Both the position numbers and the translations under genes were made by a program. A stretch of 64,000 nucleotides of DNA from Ruegeria sp. YS9 (GTDB taxonomy: Bacteria; Pseudomonadota; Alphaproteobacteria; Rhodobacterales; Rhodobacteraceae), in assembly GCF_024628725.1 (NCBI RefSeq), contig NZ_CP102410.1, positions 1 to 64,000 on the forward strand, given 5' to 3'. The notes under the pieces are model-generated. The model saw only the letters and a list, made by a program, of their open reading frames with translations, had not been told where the DNA came from and made no database searches. The first letter of the stretch is position 1; each line of letters begins with the position of its first letter. Positions 17,675 through 27,282 of this stretch are shown here, piece by piece.

Positions 17675-18454
17675 TCAGCGAATAGCCCGATCCAGGTTTT
17701 TCGCGGCGCCCAGATTGGCCTGATCTGCGCCCCGAACGTCAATCAGCCGCGTTGCCGTCAAATCGGCATTCGTAAAATCGGCACCGGACAATGTAGCCCC
17801 TGTCAGGTCGGCCCCGCCCAATGTGGCCATCGACAAATCGGCATTTGTGAAATCTGCGTTGGGCAATTTGGCGAATTCCAGATCGGCGCGGGACATTTTC
17901 GCGTCAGTGAAATCCACGTCCGATCCACGAGCCGAGGACAGGACGCCGCGCATAAGCCCCATGGATTGGTTGCGCATGTCGGCCGAAAAATCCGCCCCTT
18001 TGAATACAGCCCGGTTCAGTTTGGCCTTGGTAAAATCGGCGGCTGTTCGGGCGTTTGTGAAATCCGTATCGCTCAGATCCGCTTGGCTGAGCTGGGTCTG
18101 GAACAGCTCGGCCCCGACAAGCGATGCACCTGAAAGGTTGGCGCCGATCATCCAGGACTGGCTGAGAATCGCGCCGTCCAGAGTGGATCCCGACAAATTG
18201 GCGCCGTTCAAAGACGTCGCTCGCAGGATCGCATTGCTGAAATCCAACCCGGACAAGTCGAGATTGTTCAGCCAGACCCGGGTGAAATCTGCGGGGGCGT
18301 CGGCCGTAGCAGCCGCAAGCCGGGCAACAACGTCGGCGCGGGTCATTTGCGCCTGGGTCATCTTGGGCAGAGTCATGTCAACGCCGCTGAGCGGGGACTG
18401 GCCAAGGGCCGAGAGGGGCGACAGCGTCAGAAAGACGATCAGTAGGTGTTTCAT
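17675..18454 (-). CDS. Secreted pentapeptide-repeat protein
   Basis: This 259 aa protein has a signal peptide (MKHLLIVFLTLSPLSALGQ) and many A(D/N)LxX pentapeptide repeats (such as ADFTNADLSMATLGGADL), which form a right-handed quadrilateral beta-helix. The start at 18454 is preceded by GGAGGG (revealed on the minus strand), while the frame extends further upstream without a better signal. It lies 29 nt after another secreted protein on the same strand, so the two form an operon. Pentapeptide proteins occur in many quinoprotein clusters; its role is unknown. Confidence 0.78.
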   Translation of the reverse strand: MKHLLIVFLTLSPLSALGQSPLSGVDMTLPKMTQAQMTRADVVARLAAATADAPADFTRVWLNNLDLSGLDFSNAILRATSLNGANLSGSTLDGAILSQSWMIGANLSGASLVGAELFQTQLSQADLSDTDFTNARTAADFTKAKLNRAVFKGADFSADMRNQSMGLMRGVLSSARGSDVDFTDAKMSRADLEFAKLPNADFTNADLSMATLGGADLTGATLSGADFTNADLTATRLIDVRGADQANLGAAKNLDRAIR

Positions 18455-18483
18455 GTTTCCCTCCTTGCCAAGAGGCCGCTGCA

Positions 18484-19098
18484 TTAACCTTGATCTGAGG
18501 TCAACTGTTGCAGCATTTGCGAAATCGCAAACAGGCGTCGCTCGATGATTTGCGGTGTTTCGCACAGATAGGTGATCGAGCGTTGACGGTCAGAGTAGAT
18601 CAGCTGGTCCCAATCCAGCTGCTCCTCAAGGGCGTCGATGCGGTCATAATCAGGCGGGTCGGATGACAGGGCCTGCTCCATTTCCACCCGGGCCAGATCA
18701 ATCTTTTCCGCCATATCGATCTGCTTCAGCGAAAACTCTCCGATCCCCGCGATGATGTGCTTGCGTCTTTTGGACAAGGTGTCAAAGACGCGCTGGAACA
18801 CCTGACCCAGAATATCCGGATCGCCGTTGTGACGCGCGGCAAACTCTGCAACCTGGGGCCGCAGGTCTTCCAGGTCGATCCGCCTCAGCGCCAACAGGCC
18901 AGCAATTTCATCGATGTCGGCACTGTCTTCGGTGGTTTCGCTGTCAGGGACCTGGTACGGCCACATGAGGCCCAGCGACAGGTCCTCGACCTTGCGTTGG
19001 ATGCACGGCCAGGTTGGGTCGGAAAAATCCGCTGCCAGGCTCGGGCCAACCGCGCCGAGCCAGGCCAGAGCCATAAGTGTTAGCTTGCCGTTAGACAT
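18484..19098 (-). CDS. Secreted helical protein of unknown function
   Basis: This 204 aa protein has a signal peptide ([23 protein letters not shown] cleaved near residue 23) and a mature helical domain with two cysteines, including [18 protein letters not shown]. The start at 19098 has a strong GGAGGAG site; the frame extends to 19395 without support. It is the first gene of a minus-strand operon with the pentapeptide protein and is divergent from adhI across 174 bp. I have no function to offer beyond its place among methanol genes. Confidence 0.68.
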   Translation of the reverse strand: MSNGKLTLMALAWLGAVGPSLAADFSDPTWPCIQRKVEDLSLGLMWPYQVPDSETTEDSADIDEIAGLLALRRIDLEDLRPQVAEFAARHNGDPDILGQVFQRVFDTLSKRRKHIIAGIGEFSLKQIDMAEKIDLARVEMEQALSSDPPDYDRIDALEEQLDWDQLIYSDRQRSITYLCETPQIIERRLFAISQMLQQLTSDQG

Positions 19099-19272
19099 CG
19101 CAGCTCTCCTCCACGCGGACATCACGGACATCATGCATGGAATCTGCGCACGAAGTCCATTCAACCCAATACACACCATTGTCTTAATTGTTTGAACATG
19201 GCGCTCGCCCTCATACTCGACCCGAGTTGCCGGACTATGGTTGATTCCGGTGCCATGGGAGGAAAGACAGAG
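19099..19272. promoter_or_regulatory. Divergent promoter region of adhI and the 18484-19098 gene
   Basis: These 174 bp separate divergent genes and must hold both promoters. A small palindrome, ACTCG-ACC-CGAGT (19215-19227), lies upstream of adhI and could be an operator. I do not see confident -35/-10 elements. Confidence 0.4.
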
Positions 19273-20385
19273 ATGAGAACACGCGCGGCGGTTGCTGTGG
19301 CGGCAGGCCAACCCTTGGAAATCATGGAGGTTGAACTGGATGGCCCGAAAGCAGGTGAAGTCCTGATCGAGGTCAAAGCGACCGGTCTTTGTCATACGGA
19401 TGAGTTCACTCGTTCAGGTGATGACCCTGAAGGGATTTTTCCGGCAATTCTGGGTCATGAAGGCGCCGGAGTGGTTCTGGAAGTAGGGGAAGGTGTTACC
19501 AGCCTTGAGGTTGGAGACCACGTGATCCCTCTTTACACCCCCGAATGCCGTGAATGCGAGTATTGTCTGAATCCCAAGACAAACCTGTGTCAGAAAGTAC
19601 GTGCCACGCAGGGTGCGGGCTTGCTGCCGGATGGGACGACCCGGTTCAGCATGCTGGACGGGACACCCATCCATCACTACATGGGCTGTTCGACGTTTGC
19701 CAATCACACCGTTGTGCCCGAGATTGCGTTGGCCAAGGTGCGCAAGGACGCGCCGTTTGACAAGATTTGCTACATCGGCTGTGGAGTCACCACCGGCATC
19801 GGGGCCGTTATCAACACGGCCAAGGTCGAAATTGGTTCACGCTGCGTGGTCTTTGGTCTGGGCGGAATTGGCCTGAATGTCATTCAAGGCTGTCGCATGG
19901 CGGGCTGTGACCAGATCGTTGGTGTCGACCTGAATGACGGCAAGGCCGAAATGGCGACTCATTTCGGAATGACCGATTTCGTGAATCCCTCGAAAGTCAG
20001 CGGCGATATCGTGGCACATCTGGTCGAACTGACCGGCGGTGGCGCGGATTATACCTTTGACGCGACCGGCAATGTCGGCGTGATGCGAACCGCTTTGGAA
20101 TGCGCGCACAAAGGTTGGGGAGAAAGCATCATCATCGGTGTGGCACCTGCTGGCGCCGAGATTTCAACGCGCCCGTTCCAGCTGGTCACCGGCCGGTCAT
20201 GGCGCGGAACCGCGTTCGGCGGTGCCAAGGGCCGGACGGATGTTCCGAAGATCGTTGATTGGTACATGGCCGGGAAGATCGAGATCGACCCCATGATCAC
20301 GCACAAGCTGACACTTGATGAAATCAACCACGGCTTTGACCTGATGCACCAGGGTAAATCGATCCGCGCGGTCGTGGAGTACTGA
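19273..20385 (+). CDS. adhI: S-(hydroxymethyl)glutathione dehydrogenase (class III alcohol dehydrogenase)
   Basis: This 370 aa enzyme oxidises S-hydroxymethylglutathione to S-formylglutathione with NAD, the first cytoplasmic step of formaldehyde detoxification. Catalytic zinc ligands are visible in GLCHTDE and LGHEGAG, the structural zinc cysteines in [17 protein letters not shown], and the Rossmann motif in GLGGIGLNV. The start at 19273 gives the usual class III N-terminus and follows GGGAGGA. It is followed after 1 nt by fghA and then by iso-cytochrome c2, an order close to adhI-cycI of Rhodobacter (flhA in Paracoccus). Confidence 0.95.
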   Translation: MRTRAAVAVAAGQPLEIMEVELDGPKAGEVLIEVKATGLCHTDEFTRSGDDPEGIFPAILGHEGAGVVLEVGEGVTSLEVGDHVIPLYTPECRECEYCLNPKTNLCQKVRATQGAGLLPDGTTRFSMLDGTPIHHYMGCSTFANHTVVPEIALAKVRKDAPFDKICYIGCGVTTGIGAVINTAKVEIGSRCVVFGLGGIGLNVIQGCRMAGCDQIVGVDLNDGKAEMATHFGMTDFVNPSKVSGDIVAHLVELTGGGADYTFDATGNVGVMRTALECAHKGWGESIIIGVAPAGAEISTRPFQLVTGRSWRGTAFGGAKGRTDVPKIVDWYMAGKIEIDPMITHKLTLDEINHGFDLMHQGKSIRAVVEY

Positions 20386-20386
20386 C

Positions 20387-21220
20387 ATGGGTCTGAAAAC
20401 CATCTCGCAAAATCGCAGTTTCGGAGGGGAGCAGACCGTGTACTCCCACTCGTCCGAGACCTGTGATTGCGAGATGACCTTTGCCATCTACCTGCCGCCT
20501 CAGGCCAAATCCGGGCCGGTGCCGGTGTTGTGGTACTTGTCCGGCCTGACCTGCACCCATGAAAACGCGATGACCAAGGGCGGATTTCAGGAGGCGGCGG
20601 CGGATTACGGTGTCGCGGTTGTGTTTCCCGATACATCCCCGCGTGGCGAGAATGTTGCCGACGATGACGCTTATGATCTGGGGCAGGGGGCCGGATTCTA
20701 CGTGAACGCCACACGGGACCCATGGCGGGCCCATTTCAGAATGTATGACTACATCGTCGACGAGCTTCGCGGAATTGTTCTGAAGAACTTCCCGGTGCAG
20801 GATCGTCACGGGATCACAGGCCATTCCATGGGTGGACATGGTGCGATTACGATCGCGATACGCAACGCCGACAAATTCGGGTCTCTTTCAGCATTTGCGC
20901 CGATTGCGCACCCGACGCGGTCGGATTGGGGCCGTAAACAGCTTAGCAGCTATCTGGGTGACGACGAAAACACCTGGGTCGAACATGACGCCACCCTGCT
21001 GCTGGAAGAACACGGCTGGAAAGGTGACCTGCTGATCGATCAGGGCGCGGATGATCAGTTTCTTGATCTGCTCAAACCCGAAGCACTGGCCAATATGATG
21101 GCCAAGCGCCGCCAGCCCGGACAGATCAGAATCCAAGAAGGGTATGACCACTCGTACTTCTTCGTGAACAGTTTTGCCCGCGACCATGTCGAATGGCACG
21201 CGGAACGTCTCAGCCAATGA
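20387..21220 (+). CDS. fghA: S-formylglutathione hydrolase
   Basis: This 277 aa esterase-D family enzyme hydrolyses S-formylglutathione to formate and glutathione. The nucleophile elbow GHSMGGHGA, the acid in LLIDQGADDQF and the histidine in EGYDHSYFF form the triad. It starts 1 nt after the adhI stop, so the two steps are co-expressed. The length is normal for the family. Confidence 0.95.
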   Translation: MGLKTISQNRSFGGEQTVYSHSSETCDCEMTFAIYLPPQAKSGPVPVLWYLSGLTCTHENAMTKGGFQEAAADYGVAVVFPDTSPRGENVADDDAYDLGQGAGFYVNATRDPWRAHFRMYDYIVDELRGIVLKNFPVQDRHGITGHSMGGHGAITIAIRNADKFGSLSAFAPIAHPTRSDWGRKQLSSYLGDDENTWVEHDATLLLEEHGWKGDLLIDQGADDQFLDLLKPEALANMMAKRRQPGQIRIQEGYDHSYFFVNSFARDHVEWHAERLSQ

Positions 21221-21242
21221 AAACAGCAAGGAAAGATTGATA

Positions 21243-21632
21243 GTGATCAGAACGGTATTCGCAGCAACCTGCTTCATGCTTTTCCCCGCCTTTGCAAGCG
21301 CCGAAGGCGATCCCGAAGCGGGCGAAAAAGTCTTTCGCAAGTGCAAGGCCTGCCATGCGGTGGGCGAAGGGGCTGAAAACAAGGTGGGGCCGGTGCTGAA
21401 CGGTATTGTTGGACGTCAGGCCGCAAGCGTCGAAGGATTTGGCTATTCACCGGTGTTGATTTCGCTGTCCGAAGAAGGGCTGGTCTGGACACCCGAAGAA
21501 CTGGACGTGTTTCTGACGAAACCGCGCGACTATGCGAAGGGGATCAAGATGACCTTCGCCGGGCTGAGAAAAGAGGACGATCGAGCGAACATCATCGCAT
21601 ATCTTGCGACCTTTGAGGACAACGGGTCGTAG
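21243..21632 (+). CDS. cycI: Iso-cytochrome c2-like class I cytochrome c
   Basis: This 129 aa periplasmic cytochrome has a signal peptide (MIRTVFAATCFMLFPAFASA), one haem site CKACH and an axial methionine in GIKMTFAG. The start is most likely GTG 21243, with AGGAAAG about 8 nt upstream; TTG 21237 is too close to that site. In Rhodobacter sphaeroides an iso-cytochrome c2 gene (cycI) is linked to adhI in the same way. It probably carries electrons from XoxG to the terminal oxidase. Confidence 0.82.
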   Translation: MIRTVFAATCFMLFPAFASAEGDPEAGEKVFRKCKACHAVGEGAENKVGPVLNGIVGRQAASVEGFGYSPVLISLSEEGLVWTPEELDVFLTKPRDYAKGIKMTFAGLRKEDDRANIIAYLATFEDNGS

Positions 21633-21768
21633 GAGATCGCATTGCTCTCCCACCTAAGCGACCGGAAAACCGTCGGTCGGGGCGAGCATCAACAGACACC
21701 GTAATCCGACCTGGGTGAGGTGTTGCAATGCAGAGAGAGAGATCGCTGCACGAAAGGGAGGAGATTGA

Positions 21769-23571
21769 ATGAAAAATCTATCGCTTTGGACCTCCGGGAT
21801 TGCCATTGCACTGGCCACCGCGGCCTATGCAAATGACGACCTGGTTGCCCAGATGGAGAACGCGAAACAATGGGCGATCCAGACGGGTGACTACAAAAAT
21901 CAGCGCTATTCCGAACTGGATCAGATCAACGCAGACAATGTAGGTGATCTGCAAGTGGCGTGGACCTTCTCGACCGGTGTTCTGCGTGGGCACGAGGGTT
22001 CGCCGCTGGTTATTGGCGACATGATGTATGTCCACACGCCGTTCCCGAACATTGTCTATGCTCTGGATCTGGCAAACGAAGGCAAAATTGTCTGGAAATA
22101 TGAGCCCAAGCAGGACCCGGACGTGATTCCGGTCATGTGCTGTGACACGGTGAACCGCGGTGTGGCTTATGCGGATGGCAAGATCTTCCTGCATCAGGCC
22201 GACACCAAGGTTGTGGCGCTTGATGCCAAGTCCGGGGATGTCGTCTGGGAAGTTCAGAATGGTGACCCGGCGATTGGCGAAACCAACACAGCCACGGTGT
22301 TGCCTATCAAGGACAAGGTCATTGTCGGTATCTCGGGTGGCGAATTCGGTGTGCGCGGGTCGGTTACGGCCTATGACATGAACTCGGGCGAGCTGGTCTG
22401 GCGGGCCTATTCCATGGGGCCGGATTCGGACATTCTTGTTGATCCGGAAAAGACCACCCATCTGGGTAAGCCGGTTGGCGCGGACTCGGGTACAAACACC
22501 TGGGAAGGCGATCAGTGGAAGATCGGCGGCGGCACCACATGGGGCTGGTATTCCGCGGATCTGGACGAGAACCTGATGTACTATGGCACCGGGAACCCAT
22601 CGACCTGGAACCCGGCGCAGCGCCCGGGCGACAACCGCTGGTCCATGACCATCATGGCGCGTGACATCGACACCGGCGTGGCAAGATGGTTCTACCAGAT
22701 GACGCCGCATGATGAATGGGACTATGACGGCATCAATGAAATGATCCTTACGGAACAGGAAATTGATGGCGAGCAGCGCAAACTGCTGACCCATTTCGAC
22801 CGCAACGGTCTTGGTTACACCATGGACCGCGTGACGGGCGAGCTGCTGGTGGCCGAAAAATTCGACCCGGTTGTGAACTGGACAACTGGCGTCGACATGG
22901 ATCCCAACAGCGAAACCTATGGCCGCCCGGCCGTGGTCGCGCAGTATTCGACGGAACAGAACGGCGAGGACGTGAACTCGACCGGTATCTGCCCGGCGGC
23001 TTTGGGCACCAAGGACCAACAGCCTGCGGCCTATTCGCCGAAGACTCAGTTGATGTATGTGCCAACCAACCATGTCTGCATGGATTATGAGCCGTTCCGC
23101 GTGTCCTATACCGCTGGTCAGCCCTATGTGGGTGCAACTCTGGCGATGTATCCGGCACCCGACAGCCATGGTGGCATGGGCAACTTCATTGCCTGGGACA
23201 ACACTGATGGAAGCATCAAGTGGTCACTGCCCGAGCAGTTCTCGGTCTGGTCCGGTGCGCTGGCGACAGCGGGTGACGTTGTCTTCTATGGAACGCTCGA
23301 AGGGTATCTGAAGGCGGTTCATGCTGAAACAGGGGAAGAACTGTACAAGTTCAAAACGCCCTCTGGCATCATCGGCAACGTGATGACGTACGAGCAAGGT
23401 GGCAAGCAGTATATCGGCATTCTGTCCGGTGTCGGTGGTTGGGCCGGTATCGGTCTGGCGGCTGGTTTGACCAACCCGAATGACGGTCTGGGCGCCGTGG
23501 GTGGCTATGCCGCACTCAGCGACTATACCGCGCTGGGCGGTCAGCTGACCGTGTTCGCATTGCCGAACTAA
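21769..23571 (+). CDS. xoxF: XoxF-type lanthanide-dependent methanol dehydrogenase
   Basis: This 600 aa PQQ enzyme of the periplasm has a signal peptide ([21 protein letters not shown]) and an eight-bladed propeller. Key features are the vicinal cysteines (VMCCDTV), the PQQ-stacking tryptophan region (GGTTWGWYS) and the active-site segment [11 protein letters not shown]318 is the catalytic base, and D320 two residues later is the extra aspartate that distinguishes lanthanide XoxF from calcium MxaF, which has alanine there. GGGAGGAG precedes the start. It is followed by xoxG and xoxJ. There is no mxaI small subunit in the window. Confidence 0.96.
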   Translation: MKNLSLWTSGIAIALATAAYANDDLVAQMENAKQWAIQTGDYKNQRYSELDQINADNVGDLQVAWTFSTGVLRGHEGSPLVIGDMMYVHTPFPNIVYALDLANEGKIVWKYEPKQDPDVIPVMCCDTVNRGVAYADGKIFLHQADTKVVALDAKSGDVVWEVQNGDPAIGETNTATVLPIKDKVIVGISGGEFGVRGSVTAYDMNSGELVWRAYSMGPDSDILVDPEKTTHLGKPVGADSGTNTWEGDQWKIGGGTTWGWYSADLDENLMYYGTGNPSTWNPAQRPGDNRWSMTIMARDIDTGVARWFYQMTPHDEWDYDGINEMILTEQEIDGEQRKLLTHFDRNGLGYTMDRVTGELLVAEKFDPVVNWTTGVDMDPNSETYGRPAVVAQYSTEQNGEDVNSTGICPAALGTKDQQPAAYSPKTQLMYVPTNHVCMDYEPFRVSYTAGQPYVGATLAMYPAPDSHGGMGNFIAWDNTDGSIKWSLPEQFSVWSGALATAGDVVFYGTLEGYLKAVHAETGEELYKFKTPSGIIGNVMTYEQGGKQYIGILSGVGGWAGIGLAAGLTNPNDGLGAVGGYAALSDYTALGGQLTVFALPN

Positions 23572-23584
23572 GCCAAAGATCCGG

Positions 23585-23616
23585 CCGGCGCGGTTCAATC
23601 GGACTGCGCCGGTTTT
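23585..23616 (+). terminator. Stem-loop after xoxF (terminator or attenuator)
   Basis: CCGGCGC (23585-23591) and GCGCCGG (23606-23612) are perfect complements, followed by TTTT. It lies between xoxF and xoxG, so partial termination would give much more xoxF than xoxG mRNA. Confidence 0.65.
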
Positions 23617-23640
23617 CACTTGAAAAGAAACGAGCGTTCC

Positions 23641-24144
23641 ATGAACCATTCTGTACGTCTTCTGGCATCAATTATTGCATCTTGCCTTCCTGTTGCCGCG
23701 ATTGCCGACAATCTGGCAGTCGCGTATTCCGAAGATGGACGGTATTACACCGAAGACGATATCCCGACATTCAACGTGGCCGAGGATGGAACCGTAGACT
23801 GGATGACATTTTCGGGCTTCCGGCGCTATCACGCGGAATGCCATGTCTGTCACGGCCCGGATGGCGAGGGCTCGACCTATGCGCCGGCTCTGAAAGAGTC
23901 TGCGCTGGAAATGGATTATTACGACTTCGTTGATGTCGTCACCAATGGCCGCCAGGTGGTGAACGCCGCTGAAAACTCGGTAATGCCGGGATTTGGCGAC
24001 AACCCGAATGTGATGTGCTTTCTGGATGACATCTATGTATACTTGAAGGCTCATGGGTCGGGTGCGATCCCGCGTGGCCGCCCGCCCAAGAAAGAGGCGA
24101 AATCTGACGTGATCCGCGAGGATGAAGATGCGTGTATGGGCTAA
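23641..24144 (+). CDS. xoxG: Methanol-metabolism cytochrome c (XoxG)
   Basis: This 167 aa exported cytochrome is the likely electron acceptor of XoxF. It has a signal peptide (MNHSVRLLASIIASCLPVAAIA), one haem site (ECHVCHGPDGEG), an axial methionine candidate in NSVMPGFGDN, and extra cysteines (MCFLDD, ACMG) typical of the four-cysteine methanol cytochrome family. ATG 23641 is chosen; TTG 23620 is in frame but gives a poorer leader. It overlaps xoxJ by 17 nt. Confidence 0.9.
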   Translation: MNHSVRLLASIIASCLPVAAIADNLAVAYSEDGRYYTEDDIPTFNVAEDGTVDWMTFSGFRRYHAECHVCHGPDGEGSTYAPALKESALEMDYYDFVDVVTNGRQVVNAAENSVMPGFGDNPNVMCFLDDIYVYLKAHGSGAIPRGRPPKKEAKSDVIREDEDACMG

Positions 24145-24970
24145 GGCCTGCCTGCCGGTTTTCGGACTTTGCGTCTGGCTTTGTCAGGCAGTGCCCGTGT
24201 CGGCGCAGACTTCTGACCTGGTTTCAAGAACGGCTTTTCGCGTCTGTGCGGATCCGGCCAACAAACCCATGTCATCCGAGGACGGATCGGGATTTGAAAA
24301 CAAACTGGCCGAATTGATTGCCGCAAAGCTGGAACTGCCCGTGCAATATGTCTGGTTTCCGCAGGCGACGGGCTTCATACGGAACACGCTGGCCGCCAAA
24401 CGATGCGATGTGGTGATCGGCTATGCGCAAGGTCATGAGCTGGTGCAGAACACCAACCACTACTATACGTCCGCCTATGCGCTGATCGTGCCGATGGACA
24501 GTGATCTGGCCCGGGTGGACATGTTGAACGATCCGATGCTCAAGGGGAAACGGATCGGGATCGTGGCGGGTACACCGCCTGCGGCTCATATGGCGCGGAA
24601 CGGGCTGATCGGGCAAGCCAAGCCTTATAACCTGTTCGTTGACCGACGTGTGGAAAGCCCGGCCATCGACATGCTGGATGATCTGCAATCGGGTGAGATC
24701 GATGCGGCCATTCTTTGGGGCCCGCTGGGCGGGCCGTTGGTCACGGCAGACTATCCTGATTTCAAGGTGATCCCGCTGGTCAAGGAAGAGCTGCCGCCGC
24801 GTCTGTTTTACCGCATCACCATGGGCGTGCGTAAGGGTGAGAAGGTTTGGCAGCGGCAGTTGAACTCGCTGATCCGCCGCAATCAGGATGAGATCAATGC
24901 TGTGTTGGCCGAGGCCGGTGTTCCACTTGTGAATGATCTGGGGACCGAGGTTCTGGACCTATCGCAATGA
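24128..24970 (+). CDS. xoxJ: Quinoprotein-associated periplasmic binding protein (XoxJ)
   Basis: This 280 aa exported protein has the type II periplasmic binding fold, with FRVCADPANKPMSSEDG at its start and LKGKRIGIVAGTPPA at the second lobe. XoxJ/MxaJ proteins bind to and probably help activate the dehydrogenase rather than act in transport. The start at 24128 has GAGG 6 nt upstream; ATG 24122 is an alternative. The gene overlaps xoxG at its start and the CXXCW gene at its end, so it is coupled. Confidence 0.9.
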   Translation: MRVWAKACLPVFGLCVWLCQAVPVSAQTSDLVSRTAFRVCADPANKPMSSEDGSGFENKLAELIAAKLELPVQYVWFPQATGFIRNTLAAKRCDVVIGYAQGHELVQNTNHYYTSAYALIVPMDSDLARVDMLNDPMLKGKRIGIVAGTPPAAHMARNGLIGQAKPYNLFVDRRVESPAIDMLDDLQSGEIDAAILWGPLGGPLVTADYPDFKVIPLVKEELPPRLFYRITMGVRKGEKVWQRQLNSLIRRNQDEINAVLAEAGVPLVNDLGTEVLDLSQ

Positions 24971-25521
24971 TGCGGGCAGCGGTGGCAATTGCGTTGATTT
25001 CGACCGCCGCAACAGCGCAGACAGTACCCGAACCAAGTGATTATCGCATGGATTACTACCGCGCGCCGGTGCCGGATCAGATAACCGGCGGGACGGTCAT
25101 CGGCCCGGAAGAGGCATACGGCCTGTGGCAGGAACAAAGCGTCGCGTTCATCGACGTTTTGCCGCAGCCGCCCAAACCCGCCAATCTGCCTGAAGGCACG
25201 ATCTGGCGCGACAAGCCGCGTGACAGCATTCCGGGATCACTCTGGTTGCCAAATGTCGGCTATGGCGCAATTGCCGATGTTACGGCAGACTATTTTCGAA
25301 CCGGTCTAGAGGCCAGCACCAATGGCGATATCAACCACGGTGTCGTGTTCTTTTGCCTGGAAGATTGCTGGATGAGCTGGAATGCCGCCCGACGCGCAAT
25401 CGAATGGGGATACACAAAAGTCTACTGGTTTCCGGAAGGTACCGACGGCTGGGCCTTGTGGGGCTATCCACTGGAACGGATAAAGCCAGCCCCGGGCCAA
25501 CCCGTTGCCGGAGGCGGGTGA
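24967..25521 (+). CDS. PQQ-catabolism-associated CXXCW rhodanese-like protein
   Basis: This 184 aa exported protein has a rhodanese-like fold, with AYGLWQEQSVAFIDVLP and the signature CLEDCWMSWNAA, where the usual rhodanese active-site loop carries a CxxCW motif. This family is known only beside PQQ-dependent dehydrogenases. The signal peptide is short (residues 1-17). ATGA overlap with xoxJ places it at the end of the xoxFGJ operon. It may handle sulfane sulfur or a disulfide in cofactor maturation; substrate unknown. It converges on the next gene with 1 nt between stops. Confidence 0.88.
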   Translation: MMRAAVAIALISTAATAQTVPEPSDYRMDYYRAPVPDQITGGTVIGPEEAYGLWQEQSVAFIDVLPQPPKPANLPEGTIWRDKPRDSIPGSLWLPNVGYGAIADVTADYFRTGLEASTNGDINHGVVFFCLEDCWMSWNAARRAIEWGYTKVYWFPEGTDGWALWGYPLERIKPAPGQPVAGGG

Positions 25522-25522
25522 T

Positions 25523-26341
25523 CTAAAAACCCGCCAGTTTTTTGTGTAAATGACTGACCGTACCGTCCGTATCCGTCATGGTCACATCGACCGCTTGCGC
25601 CCTGCTTGGAACGGAAATGCCAACCCTTGGATTTTCGGACAGAGAAATCGAGCCCGTCATCTGGACATACCCGGCGCCATCAAGATCGATATCCACGGTC
25701 TCTACATATCGCATCGGGATGAACAGCAGGGAAATCTGATCCATCTGCATTCCGGAATGCGACGGATGATCAATGTTCAGATCCATCTTGTTGGCCCGGC
25801 CCGCACCCAGGTTTGACAATCGTGTCCGCGTGTTCAGCGCAGGGACTCGGCCGACCAGTTCGGCCTCCATCGTGCCAAGGTTTGCCAGGGCCAGTTCCGG
25901 ATCGGTCCCGGGAGGCGCCGCGCAGGCGCCAAGGCCCGAGGTTTTGACGAAAGTTTCTGACACCCAAAGGCGGCCATCGGTGGTTTCGGCGATGACATGC
26001 ATCGGGGTCGGGCCGTTCACGCGCATGGTCACGTCGAAGTAGAAACTCGGCAGTGGCTCGTCCAGCTCGAACACGGCAGAAACCGGCATCGGGTTTTCAT
26101 CCAGCACCAATGTCACCTTGGCCACTTTTGCCCCCCGAGGGGCTAGGACCTGAGCCGCCAGTTGAGCCCGCGCGTCATCGGGTGTGCGGTAAGGTGCATC
26201 AATCGCGATCAACGCATCTCCGTTCTGCATCGGTCTGTCGCCATAAAGCAGCGCTCGGACATTTTCCCATGCCTCGTTGGATGCCCAAACCGGGGCTGCC
26301 AACATGCTGAACAGGGCCGCAATCAGGTGAGATGCTTTCAT
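25523..26341 (-). CDS. Quinoprotein-associated SoxYZ-like carrier, copy 2
   Basis: This 272 aa paralogue of 15703-16515 shares IDAPYR, VLDENPMPVSAVF, VIAETTDG, DPELALANLG and SISLSENP with it. After a signal peptide (MKASHLIAALFSMLAAPVWA), the SoxY-like half ends near SGLGACAAP with the probable carrier cysteine, and the SoxZ-like half follows. It ends an operon with a beta-propeller gene (4-nt overlap) and an SRPBCC gene. Two copies in one cluster suggest separate partners or sequential steps. Confidence 0.84.
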   Translation of the reverse strand: MKASHLIAALFSMLAAPVWASNEAWENVRALLYGDRPMQNGDALIAIDAPYRTPDDARAQLAAQVLAPRGAKVAKVTLVLDENPMPVSAVFELDEPLPSFYFDVTMRVNGPTPMHVIAETTDGRLWVSETFVKTSGLGACAAPPGTDPELALANLGTMEAELVGRVPALNTRTRLSNLGAGRANKMDLNIDHPSHSGMQMDQISLLFIPMRYVETVDIDLDGAGYVQMTGSISLSENPRVGISVPSRAQAVDVTMTDTDGTVSHLHKKLAGF

Positions 26342-27282
26342 TGTTGTCCTCCTTGCAGGAACCTGCCAAAGGCACGTGGTCCATCACAGGTTTCTAGTGT
26401 TTCTACCACCGACAGGGCCTGTGGGTCCACGATGCTGACGGTGTTGTCGAACCAGTTTGCGATGACCACCAGATCTTCGCCCGCCGTCGCATCAATGCCT
26501 TCGGGGTATTCTCCAACATCAATCACGCCCTCATGTTCGAGCGTCTCCAGAGATATGACGCTGAGCGTATTGGCATATTGGTTCGTGACGAACGCCCGAC
26601 CTTGGGCGAAGGTGATGCCATAAGGGCGTTCCCCGACCGGGACCGTTGCGGTGATGGCGCCGGTTTCCGCATCGACCACGCTGACATCATTGCTGCCGAC
26701 ATTGCCGATGAACAGACGCCCATCGGGGGCAAAACGCAGCCCGAAGGGGCGTGATCCAACCGGGCTGCGGTGCAGAGGCTGAAGAGTGTCGGCATCGAAA
26801 ACCGACACCTGGTCCGCGTCCTTGTCGGCCGACGCCAGAAAGCGCCCGTCTTTCGACATCGCAATACCCGCCGGGGCGGCTCCGGTGGGCAACTCGGATT
26901 GAACTTTCAGAGTTTCACTGTCCAGCACCCAAAGTCGGGCGTTGTACCAATCCGAGACAAAAACCCGCCCGCGATCCTGATCCAGAGCGATACCAATCGG
27001 CCCCCCTTCTAGCGTGACTTGCGCGATCGTTTCACCGGTCTCGGCGGACAAACGCCTTACCATTTTGCTGTCCGGGGACACGGTGAACAGCGTTTCATCC
27101 AGACCAACCGCCACACCCGCCGGCTTGCCAGGTAGGGGCCAGCGGGCCGTTTCCTGCATCCGTGCAAGATCTATCCGGCTCAGTTCTTCACCGTTCTGAC
27201 AGGTGATGAATGCTGTCTGTGCCAGTGCCGGGCTGCCAGAGAGCGCCAAAAACAACATCAGCAGGTGGCTAACTTGCCGCAC
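26338..27282 (-). CDS. Secreted YVTN-type beta-propeller protein, copy 1
   Basis: This 314 aa exported protein (signal peptide MRQVSHLLMLFLALSGSPALAQ) has about seven repeated blades with motifs such as RPFGLRFAPDGRLFIGN and RPYGITFAQGRAFVTNQ, the YVTN type. It is related to the propeller family found in PQQ-dependent alcohol oxidation loci. It overlaps the SRPBCC gene by 14 nt and the SoxYZ-like gene by 4 nt, so all three are one transcript. It likely serves as a periplasmic scaffold or binding protein; no catalytic residues are evident. Confidence 0.8.
   Translation of the reverse strand: MRQVSHLLMLFLALSGSPALAQTAFITCQNGEELSRIDLARMQETARWPLPGKPAGVAVGLDETLFTVSPDSKMVRRLSAETGETIAQVTLEGGPIGIALDQDRGRVFVSDWYNARLWVLDSETLKVQSELPTGAAPAGIAMSKDGRFLASADKDADQVSVFDADTLQPLHRSPVGSRPFGLRFAPDGRLFIGNVGSNDVSVVDAETGAITATVPVGERPYGITFAQGRAFVTNQYANTLSVISLETLEHEGVIDVGEYPEGIDATAGEDLVVIANWFDNTVSIVDPQALSVVETLETCDGPRAFGRFLQGGQQ

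Noticed and set aside
21778..23169. 463-codon minus-strand frame inside xoxF
   Set aside because: It is antisense to a fully conserved enzyme and is explained by GC-rich codon bias.
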